Below, piece by piece: positions 10,281 through 20,110 of a stretch of DNA of 64,000 bases. Both the position numbers and the translations under genes were made by a program. Position 1 is the stretch's first letter. Every line of letters begins with the position of its first letter. Origin of the DNA: Dipteris shenzhenensis (taxonomy: Eukaryota > Polypodiophyta > Polypodiopsida > Gleicheniales); assembly GCA_047967505.1 (NCBI GenBank), contig CM106538.1; one strand, given 5' to 3'. The notes beneath the pieces were generated by a model. It was given only the letters and a program-made list of their open reading frames with translations, was not told the origin of the DNA and made no database searches.

Positions 10281-11964
10281 TTTTTTTTTCAAAGAAAAAG
10301 ACTTCTATTAAGTAAGAGCAAAAACCTGCGAGAGCAAGCTCAAAGCAGAATACATCATGAAATCATAAGCATAAATTTAAAAAACCCCCTCAGAGTGAGG
10401 TGGAAAACAACCAAGGCTAAGGCTGAAAGTGCCACCTCAACCCTGTAGTGGTCTCGGAGAAGAAAGGAGAATCCTTCCATTCCCTGAAGAAAGAAGCCCT
10501 CCTAGTTGAGGTTGCATGGGAGTCTCCCTGCATACCCGTCCATACGGCCATCAAAGTATGTACGGTGTCTATCCAGATGTCTATCCAGATACTAGCCAAT
10601 GTGTGCGAGGGATGAACTTGAGTACCCTCCAAAGCCTCTGTGCATCTGACTCTCCAGATATGCTAGGATGCTATGCTCGCTAGAATCTCCCAAGAAGTAT
10701 CCACAGAGGCATGTACAGCTGTAAAAGGAAGGTGTGGTACCACATCCAACGAACAGGACTCAGTTCGATGACGTCAAACCAAAATGGCCCAAGAGGAGTC
10801 AACTCTCTCATAGAAAACCTGAGGTCTTGTAAGAGAAAGCCAAGCCATTGAGCCCCATGTCATAAAAAATGGGGAATGGGCAAAGTGACTGAAAATCCTG
10901 GCTACCCCCATCCAAATCATCCTCGCCTATCTGCAATCCCATAAGCAATGCTGAATAGTCTCCGAAGTAGAAAGGCATCGAGGGCAAGTAGGGTCGGCTC
11001 TGAACCTGGACCTCCAAAGGTTCATTGCAATCCCACCATGGATAGAAAGCCAAAAGAAGATAGTGATCTTTCTATTCCTGTGGGATTTCCAGAGTCTCCT
11101 CCAAAAGCACCTCTGCAGATCTGCAGTGATATCAAAAGTCTCCCAATGAGGAACTCTGGAAGGTCTCCAACCTCTACTACTGAGCTGATATCTCCTGGCA
11201 TTACTGACCATGTAATGAAAGAAGGGGATGCTCTTCTCTCAATGCCCTGCGTCAATCCACTCCCACTCTCCGGGGTCCCACTGCAAATACCTGATGGGAA
11301 CTCCCCCATAGAGCCAGAGCCTCCAAGACCCGGTGGAGAGTAGCCGGGGGTCCGGGTCTAGGAACCACTCTGAATCTGATCCCTGCACCAAAAGACCTAC
11401 AACCCTGATAGGCTGAAAAGTAGACTCAAGCAAGATGTCCTCTGTGGACCTGAGCAATCTGCCACCATCCTGGACACTAAAAACTAAAGCATCCTCCTGT
11501 GCATCTCGAAAGGCCAAAACCTGAAGCGGAACACCGCCTCTCGAAAAAGTACCTGCCCAAGTGGAGGAAGTGAGTGGCATATCATCTGTGTCTACCCAAA
11601 CCTTTGGAAGGGCTGGCTCTATCTGCAAGATCCTGCCTACACTCCCTCTGAGATGTCCTGTCAACCTTGATTTGGTCTCCTCTGGAAGCCTGTGGAAAGC
11701 TTTCCAAGACCCCATAGAAGATGCAGGTCCCCTCTCCCACCTGGACCACTACATGTAGAGTGAGGCACCCAGTGGTCTGTCATGATCATCTAAAATACTA
11801 TCATTCCACATAATGGGTTGCCTATCAATCTCTTCCCGAGAGGAAGGAGGAATCCTCCGAAGAGTGCTTCTGAAACTAGCCCAAGCTTTCAGAATGGCAA
11901 CCATGATGCCTTTTACATAGAGGAGGACCTTACAGAGGCAGCCCTGCAGATATGGGTTTCTCAT
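10281..11964 (-). pseudogene. LINE ORF2 3' part (zf-RVT region) with poly(A) tail
   Basis: Non-LTR retrotransposon fragment read right to left. It begins with post-RT text (LQGCLCKVLLYVKGIM, then ILKAWASFRSTLRR and REEIDRQPIMWNDSI), continues through an open frame at 11715-11239, and reaches a zf-RVT zinc-finger-like region. There LQRCFWRRLWKSHRNRKITI is followed by CPRCLSTSETIQHCLWDC (CxxC...HCxxxC). A C-terminal ASWHIWRVRC box follows near 10690-10655. The fragment ends in a poly(A) run (poly(T) on the plus strand, 10281-10289) preceded by 'ttaatagaagtctttttctttg', a typical LINE tail. Several stops and frameshifts make it inactive. Just to the right lies the 5' part of a LINE in the opposite orientation. 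Confidence 0.8.
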
Positions 11965-13970
11965 GTCCAGGGTGGGCAGCCATTTCCATCACGTGTAGCC
12001 GCTGCCCTTTCTGGTATTAGCGACTTCTACCACTCAGTTACTTGTACCAAGAGACGAGATATTCTCAGACGTGAGATTGGTGTTCGCCAGCAGTTGGCAG
12101 CTTTGTAGAGGGAAGAGCAAAAACGGCCTTTAGATGCTTGGATTCAGGAGCGCCTTGCTGCAGCAAGGGCTCATTAGCAGTTATTGCTTGATCAGATGCT
12201 TGATCAGAGAGCAGAGTATGCCTTTCATGCACGGGAGTCCTTCTGGATTCAGATGGGTGGTAGAGTCAATAAACATTTTTTCTCTACTCTTGGCCCTAGA
12301 CATAGTAAAGAGAGTGTATCCCAGCTTATTGACTCACATGGGGTTTTACAGACAGAGCCTGATGATGTCTTACGCATAGCTTCAGATTTCTATGCCACCC
12401 TTCTTACTCCTGATCCTGAGACCCATTATAGAGAGGATGCTAGACAGGCTATTTGGTAGAGCATCCCTGTGTTGGTGAATCCGGGTATGCATGTTCTACT
12501 CGATGCACCTTTCACCAACACAGAGTTCAGGACTGCACTTTTAGCCCTTCACAAGGGCAAGTGCCCAGGTTCGGATGGCCTCACCCCATCTTTTTTCATT
12601 GCATTTTGGGATATGATTGGAGACTATATTACTTCAGCGCTGCAGGCCATTTGGGACTCTGGCGAGATGCCTGGGTTGCTTACAGAGGGTCTCATCCACC
12701 TTATCCCAAAAGGAGATTGCAGAAATTTAGTGTCCCAGTGGAGGCCTATCACACTTCTGGGGACTTGTTACAAGATTCTGGCCAAGGCTATCAGCCTCTG
12801 ATTGCAGCCACTTCTCCCTGATCTTATTCATGATACTCAAACGGGATTTGTGCATGGCAGAAGCATTTTTTATAACATTTTTTCTTTCTGGGAAGCTTCA
12901 GAGTGGGCAATGCAGAGTGGCCAGAATCTTGCCATTCTACTTTTGGATTTTGAGAAAGCTTATGACAGAGTAGATTGGGGTTTTTTGGAGGGCACCCTTC
13001 TGATGCTTGGATCAGAGGTGTTTCCTCTTTGTACAGATCAACCCACAGCCAGGTACTTATTGGTGGGGTAAGGGGTGAGAGATTTCAGATTTCGAGATCA
13101 GTTCGTCAGGGATGCCCCCTTGCTCCTTTCCTTTTTTTGTTCATGGCCGAAGCTATGAGTATCTATGTTAGATCTCAGGCTGACATCTTTGTGCTGAGAC
13201 TTCCCATCAGAAGGGAAGAGGAGCTACTTGACAGTGAGTTGGCAGATGACACAGCAGTTTACTTGGATGCCACTCCACAGACGCTCACTTCTTTCAGGAC
13301 AGCATTGGATTTATTTTGCTTGGCGGCAGGGACGCAGATAAATTGGCATAAATCCAATGGCTTTTGGATCAGTGATGAGGACACTCCAGTGGGGGCTTGA
13401 CATAGGATTCACTTGGGTTCAGAGGGTTGAGCCTATCAGGTATTTGGGCTGCCAGGTCGGCTTGGATATTTCTACCACGCAGCAATTTGCTCCCGTTTTA
13501 GAGAGCATCAGAAGGAAGCTTCTTTTTTGGAGCTCAGCCAAGCTAGATCTTGCCTCTAGAGTTGTGGTGGTCAACTAGGTTCTCTTGGCCACGGCCTGGT
13601 TTGTTTGTTCATGCTGGTGCCGTTCTAGGGACTACATCATTTAGCTCAGAAGACTGATCAGAAACTTTCTCTAGAGTGGGCTTGATGGCACAGCAGATGC
13701 CTTAGCCAGGGTGGCTTGGGAGACCCTCATCCTCCCTACATAGGAAGGGGGTCTCAATATTATTGATCCAGATTTACAGTGCAGAGCTTTACTTTGCAAG
13801 ATGGTGGTGGTGGTGCGGGGACTTATGCCAAGGCAGGAACCGTGGAAGGACTTTCTTATCAGCAGCATACAAAGGTGCACACCTTCTTTAGGAGGAGACT
13901 GGATGAGCAGTGTTAGGTGGATCTTCACCACAGCAGACCTCAAATCACCTTCGTCCCCTGGAGTGTTTTT
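11930..13970 (+). pseudogene. LINE ORF2 reverse transcriptase (5' and central part)
   Basis: Plus-strand LINE ORF2 with reverse transcriptase, which primes copying at a nicked target. Visible blocks: a pre-RT linker (ESFWIQMGGRVNKHFFSTLG), ALHKGKCPGSDGLTPSFF, LIPKGDCRNLVSQWRPITLL, QTGFVHGRSIFYNIFSFWEA, and motif A ILLLDFEKAYDRVDWGFLEG. Then come SRSVRQGCPLAPFLFLFMAEA and the catalytic box as ELADDTAVYL (Leu in place of the usual Phe or Tyr), followed by RYLGCQVGLD. A post-RT part gives LQCRALLCKM and GLMPRQEPWKDF. There are stops near 12106, 12173, 12457 and 12799, a frameshift near 13010, and more stops after 13398. No endonuclease domain is seen upstream, so it is 5'-truncated. Confidence 0.9.
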
Positions 13971-14195
13971 TGACCGAACCCACCTTGAGAACTGCGAAAC
14001 CTGCTGTGTTTTCCGTCATCAAATGTGAGTCGATGCTTGTCTCCGATTTGTTCCTGAGGTCTCCAAGGTCAGCGAGCCCATGGGAGGGGCACTTAACGGA
14101 TCTGTCTTAGTGGTGCGACAACATCGTCCTGTGGTTGGGAAAATCACAGCTGAAGCTAGACAGGCAATCGGTGCTAGTACAACCCCGTTGAAGAC
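13971..14195 (+). other. Junction between LINE fragment and PPR reading frame
   Basis: LINE-like coding text fades out by about 13970. The next 225 bases hold no recognisable LINE motif and no clear TATA box, and would contain the promoter-proximal or 5' UTR part of the PPR gene. I see nothing decisive here. Confidence 0.4.
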
Positions 14196-17100
14196 ATGCT
14201 TGGCGAAAACGAGGTTCAGAAGGGGGGAAGCCAGGGAATCAACAGGTGCAAAGTATCTGGTCTGCATGCAAAGAAACAATTGACGTGCTCAAGTTCTGAA
14301 GACCTTAGCTTGGCAGCGGAGCTAGAACTATCTGGCCACATGCGCAAGGCTAGCTGTAGGTCTGGACTACAACTTGATGTACAGCCACCGCAACGGGGCA
14401 GTGGTTGGGACATGCTGACCTTAGCACAAACACTCAGTATTTTGGATCGGATGGCTGAGCTACCTCCAATCGATACCTTTATCTGCATCTTGCAGAAGTG
14501 CAGGGTAAAAAACAACCTAGCGTACGCCAAGCGTGTACATGCACACATTTACCATAATGGAGTGGAAGCTCAAGGATATGTTGGGAACAACATTGTGCTA
14601 ATGTATGTGGGATGTGGAAGTGTGCCAGATGCTCGACAGGTTTTCAACAGGTTGGCTCGTCAGAATGAGCGGTTATGGACTTCTATCATGTTAGCGTATA
14701 TCCACTGTGGGCAAACGCCCCATGCTCTCTACCTTTACAAGGAAATGCAAAAGGATATGGTATATCCTAGCAGGTATACGCTTATAGCCTTATTAAAAGC
14801 TTGTGCTAAGCTGAAAAATGTGGAAAGAGGTAGAGAGATTCACGTTGAGATCTCACAAAAAGGATTTGAAAAGAATTTATTAGTTGGCAGCGCTTTGATT
14901 GACATGTATGCGAAATGTGGCTCACTTGCAGAGGCACATCAAGTCTTTGACAAGCTGCCAGTTCAAGATGTTGTGTCATGGGCTTCACTGATCGCAGGCT
15001 ATGCTGAACACGGACGTGGGGAACAAGCACTTGATTGTTTTGAACAGATGCAACTGGAGGGCATCTCTCCAGATGCTGTCACATTTCTTTGTGCGTTGAA
15101 AGCCTGTAGCAGCGTAGGAGCCTTAGACAAGGGTCGAGAAATACATGCTGATGTCACTCAAAAGGGCTTTGAAGGAGATCTTTTTGTCGGTAACACGCTG
15201 GTTGACATGTATGCCAAATGTGGCTCACTTTCAGAGGCATGTGAAGCCTTTGGCAAGCTGCCAGTTCGAGATGTTGTGTCTTGGGCAGCACTGATTGCAG
15301 GATATGCCGAGCATGGACCTGGACAGAAAGCACTTAAATGTTTTGAACAAATGCAAATGGAGGGTGTCGCCCCAAATGTTGTCACATATGCTTCTGTCTT
15401 GAAAGCTTGTAGCTGTACAGGAGCCATTAGCAAGGGCCGAGGAATGCATGCTGAAATCACACACAAGGGATTTGAAAGAGAGATTTTTGTTGTCAACACT
15501 TTGGTCGACATGTATGCCAAATGTGGTGGGCTTTCAGAGGCGCAGGCAGTCTTTGACAAGCTGGCTGTACGAGACGTTGTTTCCTGGACTGCACTAATTG
15601 CGGGATATGCTGAACATGGACCTGGCCAGGAAGCACTGAAATGTTTTGAACAGATGATACTGGAGGGCATCTCTCCGAGTGCTGTTACGCTTGTTTGTGC
15701 TTTGAAAGCTTGTGGCAGTGTAGAAGCCATAGTTAAGGGCAGAGAAATACATGCTGAGGTCACTCGGAAGGGACTTGACAGAGAACTTTTCCTCGGCAAT
15801 GCATTGGTCGACATGTATGCTAAATGTGATTCACTTCTAGAGGCGCAGAAAACCTTTGAGAAGCTCCCAGTTCGGGATGTTATTTCCTGGGCTGCCCTTA
15901 TTTCAGGATATGCTGATAATGGGGCTGGTCAGGAGGCTCTGAAATGTTTTGAGAAGATGCAAGCGGAGGGCGTCTCTCCAAACGCTGTTACGTTTGCTTG
16001 TGTCTTCAAAGCATGTGGGAGCATAGGGGCCATAGAAAAGGGTAGACAAATATATATGGAGATCACAAAAATGGGATTTGAAAGAGATCTTGTTGTAGCG
16101 GGCACTTTGGTTGATATGTATGTCAAATGTGGATCACTTTCTGAGGCACGGGAAGTCTTTGACAAGCTACCATCTCGAGATGTTGTGTCCTGGACTGCAA
16201 TAATTGCAGGATATGTTGAACTTGGACCTGCTGAGGAAGCACTGAAATGCTTTGAACATATGCAAATGGAGGGCATCTCTCCAGACAATATTACTTTTAT
16301 TTGTATTTTGAAAGCTTGTGGCATCATAAGAGCCCTATACAAGGGGCGAGAGATACATGCTGAGATTGCCGGCAAGGAATTTGAAAGCAATCTTGTTGGC
16401 AGTGCATTGGTCAACATGTATGCAAAATGTGGCTCACTTTCAGAGGCATGCGAAGTCTTTTATAAGCTGCCAGTACGAGATGTGCTGTCATGGGCTGCAC
16501 TAATCGTGGGACATGCTGAATATGGACCTTGTCAGGAAGCAATGAACTGTTTTGAACAAATGCAACTGGAGGGCATCCCGCTGGATGCTGTTACATTGGT
16601 TTGTGTCCTGAAAGCATGTGGCAGCAGTGGAGCCATAGACCAGGGGCGCAAATTGCATGCTGAGGCTACACAAAAGGGATTTGAAGGAGATCTTTTTGTG
16701 GGTAACAGTTTGATCGACATGTATTCAAAAAATGGCTCACTTTCAGAGGCACGCGAAGTCTTTGACAACCTCCCAGTCCAAGATGATGTATCTTGGGCTG
16801 CACTAATTGCAGGATATGCTGAACATGGACCGGGGCAGGATGCGCTGAAATATTTTGAGCAAATGCAATTGAAAGGTGTCTTGCCGACTCCAATTACATA
16901 TGTTTCGGTCTTGAAAGCTTGTGGCAGCATAGGAGCCATAGGCAAGGCCCAATACATACATGCTGAGCTTGCACAAAGGGGCCTTGAAGGAGACCTTTTT
17001 GTTGGCAACACATTGATTGACATTTATTGCAAATTTGGCTCAATTTCTGAGGCAAGGAGAGTCTTTGAGAAGCTACCACTTCGAGATGTTGTGTCATGGA

Positions 17101-17795
17101 GTACAATGATAAAAGGATATGGCTTGAACCATGAGGGTGAAATGGCTGTACAATGTTTTAATGAGATGCATAACCAGGGTGTGATGCCAAATGCTGTTAC
17201 ATTCAATTGTCTTCTTACTGCATGCAGCCATACCAACCTTCTCTTTGAGGGTCAGGAGTATTTCAAAGTGATGAGACAAAAATATGGAGTTCCACCAACG
17301 ATAGATCACTATACTTGCATTGTGGACCTTCTTGCACGAACAGGGCATTTGCATGAGGCAGAGAAGATGCTTGAAACTATGAGCTTTCATGCATCTGAAG
17401 GAGCATGGACAGCTTTACTTAGCGCTTGCAAAACATATGGGAAAGCAGAACTTGGACAGAGGTGCTTTCAACAGCTTGTCCAGATGGCTCCAGAATCAGC
17501 CACGTCGTATGTGCTCATGGCGAACATCTATTCACTTGCTGACAAGTGGGATGATGCATATAGAATAGACGACCTGAGGAAACATGTAGGGGTAAAGAAA
17601 AAGCCTGCAAGTGCTGTGGTAGAGGTGGACAATAAGGTGCATGAGTTTGTGGTGGGTAGCAATCACAGTAACGAAATTTCTATAATGCTAGAGAGCTTGA
17701 ATTCACGCTCAAAGGTGGAAGGGCATGTGCCATACGTAGATATGGTCTTAAAAACCATTCCTCATGAGGAGAATGAAGCTGTATACAGAAATTAG
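14196..17795 (+). CDS. PLS-class pentatricopeptide-repeat protein, E/E+ type, no DYW domain
   Basis: A single 1199-residue frame without introns. PLS-class PPR proteins are nuclear-encoded, act in plastids or mitochondria, and bind specific RNA sites, mostly for RNA editing. Residues 1-110 are a leader (possible transit peptide; not clearly recognisable) leading to a first motif, LAYAKRVHAHIYHNGVEAQG. About eight P-L-S triplets of 100-101 residues follow, each with variants of DVVSWAALIAGYAEHG, EALKCFEQMQ..GI.P, LKACGS.GAI.KGREIHAE and LVDMYAKCGSLSEA..VFDKLP. Triplets start at residues 258, 359, 460, 561, 662, 762, 863 and 964. E and E+ regions begin near residue 1030 (PTIDHYTCIVDLLARTGHLH; AWTALLSACKTYG; KKKPASAVVEVDNKVHEFVV). 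The protein stops about where a DYW deaminase would begin (HVPYVDMVLKTIPHEENEAV). The start is the first Met of the frame; later Mets (e.g. MLTLAQTL) are possible. LINE fragments flank it on both sides. Confidence 0.9.
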   Translation: MLGENEVQKGGSQGINRCKVSGLHAKKQLTCSSSEDLSLAAELELSGHMRKASCRSGLQLDVQPPQRGSGWDMLTLAQTLSILDRMAELPPIDTFICILQKCRVKNNLAYAKRVHAHIYHNGVEAQGYVGNNIVLMYVGCGSVPDARQVFNRLARQNERLWTSIMLAYIHCGQTPHALYLYKEMQKDMVYPSRYTLIALLKACAKLKNVERGREIHVEISQKGFEKNLLVGSALIDMYAKCGSLAEAHQVFDKLPVQDVVSWASLIAGYAEHGRGEQALDCFEQMQLEGISPDAVTFLCALKACSSVGALDKGREIHADVTQKGFEGDLFVGNTLVDMYAKCGSLSEACEAFGKLPVRDVVSWAALIAGYAEHGPGQKALKCFEQMQMEGVAPNVVTYASVLKACSCTGAISKGRGMHAEITHKGFEREIFVVNTLVDMYAKCGGLSEAQAVFDKLAVRDVVSWTALIAGYAEHGPGQEALKCFEQMILEGISPSAVTLVCALKACGSVEAIVKGREIHAEVTRKGLDRELFLGNALVDMYAKCDSLLEAQKTFEKLPVRDVISWAALISGYADNGAGQEALKCFEKMQAEGVSPNAVTFACVFKACGSIGAIEKGRQIYMEITKMGFERDLVVAGTLVDMYVKCGSLSEAREVFDKLPSRDVVSWTAIIAGYVELGPAEEALKCFEHMQMEGISPDNITFICILKACGIIRALYKGREIHAEIAGKEFESNLVGSALVNMYAKCGSLSEACEVFYKLPVRDVLSWAALIVGHAEYGPCQEAMNCFEQMQLEGIPLDAVTLVCVLKACGSSGAIDQGRKLHAEATQKGFEGDLFVGNSLIDMYSKNGSLSEAREVFDNLPVQDDVSWAALIAGYAEHGPGQDALKYFEQMQLKGVLPTPITYVSVLKACGSIGAIGKAQYIHAELAQRGLEGDLFVGNTLIDIYCKFGSISEARRVFEKLPLRDVVSWSTMIKGYGLNHEGEMAVQCFNEMHNQGVMPNAVTFNCLLTACSHTNLLFEGQEYFKVMRQKYGVPPTIDHYTCIVDLLARTGHLHEAEKMLETMSFHASEGAWTALLSACKTYGKAELGQRCFQQLVQMAPESATSYVLMANIYSLADKWDDAYRIDDLRKHVGVKKKPASAVVEVDNKVHEFVVGSNHSNEISIMLESLNSRSKVEGHVPYVDMVLKTIPHEENEAVYRN
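14967..17084 (+). repeat. 303-bp tandem coding repeats inside the PPR gene
   Basis: Equivalent codons of successive P-L-S triplets lie at 14967, 15270, 15573, 15876, 16179, 16479, 16782 and 17085. That is exactly 303 bp apart, except one 300-bp step where the sixth triplet lacks one codon in its S motif (ESNLVGSAL against the usual x-LFVGNTL). Nucleotide similarity between modules is high. Confidence 0.95.
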
Positions 17796-17955
17796 TCATA
17801 GTCGTGGGGTTTTGCAATATGCCACAGGAAATGTTTGCCATGCTGAAAGAGAAGCTACTTCTGATCCAGTGTAGATCTTACCAAATCTCCAAAAAGCTTT
17901 TCATCTCCAATGTAATGCTCGTGGGAAGAACGGCCTTGGAGAAGTTCTAATGTAG
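17796..17955 (+). other. 3' flank of the PPR gene
   Basis: Short non-coding stretch after the PPR stop, before LINE text resumes. A weak DYW-like remnant (SHSR, out of frame just after the stop) may be chance. No clear polyadenylation signal was identified. Confidence 0.3.
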
Positions 17956-17959
17956 GTGC

Positions 17960-18960
17960 AACATTCAGTGGGATCTAAGAGTGTGGTTCTGGCCCGTTTG
18001 CATAGGGCATTCAGACCAGGTGGAGGAGGTCTCCTTTTCTTACACTAGCATCGGACACCGTTAACAGCTCGAGGGAGCAGCATGGTCTCCCTTGAGGGAA
18101 CGCCATTGGTTAGAGCAGGATGTTCCGAGAGAGGTCATAGCCTGTTTCTGGCCTCGTCTTTGGGCGATCTTGCGCCCACTTAAGATTCCTACTTTTTCTA
18201 GCTGATGGCTCATGGGGATCTGCCCATCGGCCCCTGGCTGGAGCAGATACGGGTAGACGGTAGATGCACTGGCTGTGCAGATGGAGTTTTGGAGACAATC
18301 CCTCACTGCCTATGGGGTTGTTCTACAGCGGATATGGCTAGTGTTCTTTTGGATTGTGGCTAGTACACGGAGGATGAGCAAGGATTTCACTTGGGGGATG
18401 GCGACCTAGCTCACGGAGGGAGGACACACCTTCGCGATTGACCCTGTCTCTCCGGCTTACAGGATACATGGAAAGCAGGTCTTCCAGATTTAGATTCATG
18501 ATGTAGTTCGACCCTCCTGCTGAGGCCCACCATCTCTACCGGAGGACAGTGTGTGGGAGAGAGTTTCTAGCATAAGTGCTTGGAACATCTGGGTCGCTCG
18601 ATGCAATCGAATGATGGGAGGCCAGTTGATTTCTTCGACAGCTATTCTAGTAGCCATCTGGCAGGATATCATCTTCCCGCTGTGCGCCATTTGCGAGCGT
18701 GGTACCCCAGGCTCGAGAGCGACTGCCGAAAGGCGGGAGTGTTTCTGCCAAGCATGGCTGGCAGAAATCTTCTGCGAAGGGTATTCGTTGGATGTATAGG
18801 CCACCACCTTGGTTGCTAGCTCCTGTTTGGGCGGTGAGCCAAGAGATCCGAAAACAGGTGGCTTTCTTACAGTTGGCAACCTGCTTCTCTTTTGTATTTG
18901 CATCGGCAACTCCTTTTCAAAGCATTAATATAATCTTCATTTTTTTGGAAGAAAAAAGGA
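17960..18960 (+). pseudogene. LINE ORF2 3' part (zf-RVT and C-terminus) with A-rich tail
   Basis: Plus-strand LINE fragment. REVIACFWPRLWAILRPLKI and then CTGCADGVLETIPHCLWGC match the zf-RVT arrangement of the minus-strand copy at 10.3-12.0 kb, though the two are clearly diverged. The C-terminal box SSISAWNIWVARCNRMM lies at about 18563-18613. The tail near 18926-18958 ('cattaatataatcttcattttttt', then 'gaagaaaaaa') resembles the tail of the other copy. Stops and frameshifts are frequent. It may be the 3' half of the plus-strand LINE at 11.93-13.97 kb, now separated by the PPR gene. Confidence 0.75.
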
Positions 18961-19019
18961 TGAGAAATTTGTAAGAATCTGACCAACTTTTCTATTGACC
19001 AGCTTTGAGATGGGATGTG

Positions 19020-20110
19020 GATGCCTTTGTTAGAACATGCATGATCTATCAGAAGGTCAAGTTTGACTGATAGAAGGCACCTAGGTGTTGCATCATCCAT
19101 TGCCTATTCTAGATAGATCGTGGGAGAGCATTGCCTTGGATTTTTATTTTGATCTTCCTTAGACACCTATGGCGAATGATGGCCTTTGGACTATCGTAGG
19201 CTAGTTCAACAACATGCATATTTCATTCCAGTGAGGAAGAAAATCACAACGGATCACATGGCAAGAAGGATATCTTTAAATATCATGGGATGCCTCAGTG
19301 TATCATTAGTGAGAGAGATCCGTGCATGACGAGTTTGTTTTGGAGAGGGATCTTTGAAATTAGGGCACTACTTTGAAGTTTTCATCCTCTTTTCTTCATC
19401 AGATAGATGGGTAACCCGAAGAGGCTAATTCCACTATACTTGATTTCTTGAAATGTTGTGTCTGAGCATAAGACACAATGGGAGAAATATTTGCCATTAG
19501 TGGAGTTTACTTATAATAGTATTGTGTATACATCTTCTTGTAAGGCTCTATTTTACATAGTGGAAGAGGGGAGGAAAGTGCCGCCTATCTTGCATATGTT
19601 GAGAATATGGATGTGGCATATCAGAAAGTTAAACAAGCTCTCCAAAAGACTCAAGGCAAAGTAAAAGAAAGCAACTGATCGCCACCGTCGTGCATTAGAG
19701 TCTGCAGAGGGTGATTGGGTTCTTTTGCAATTTCAAAAGGCCAAGCTGAAAATCGAAGGGGCAAAGATAGATATTACCCCAGTTAAGCACGAGGTACTAT
19801 GGACCTTTTCAAGTTTAGAAAAGATCAATGATTAGCTTACAGGTTGAAGCTACCAGGTCATCGGAGAATTGACAATGCTTTCCATGTGAGTCTTCTTAAA
19901 CCTTTCTAGGGAATGTGCTAGAGGATATGCATTTTGAGAAGCAGTCATAGGTTGAGGAGCTAGATGAGATCCTAGTTTTAGGGTAGATTTAGGCACATAA
20001 GGAAAGAAAGGTCAAAGGTAGAGTTTCCCGTAGCTACTTGGTGAAATTTCGGAAGAGGGTGATTTGGCAGATACACCTCAGCTGGTACCATTTACCTGGA
20101 AGCTTTTCAA
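19020..20110 (+). pseudogene. Ty3/gypsy chromovirus remnant: integrase and chromodomain
   Basis: Highly decayed integrase of an LTR retrotransposon with a C-terminal chromodomain, which in this group targets insertion to chromatin. Frame-shifted text reads as the end of the zinc finger (FVRTCMIYQKVK), a core around 19120-19560 with EHKTQWEKYLPLVEFTYNS at 19462-19518, and LKLPGHRRIDNAFHVSLLKP near 19846-19905. The chromodomain-like AHKERKVKGRVSRSYLVKFR lies near 19994-20053. Many stops are present. The order and motifs support the chromovirus group; no other part of the element was found nearby. Confidence 0.7.

Noticed and set aside
15158-17390. Long minus-strand frames of 160-218 codons opposite the PPR gene
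   Set aside because: They recur in the same phase under each 303-bp module and are shadows of the repeated coding strand.
17793-17815. Possible frameshifted DYW remnant (SHSR) after the PPR stop
   Set aside because: Only four residues match and nothing downstream resembles a DYW domain.
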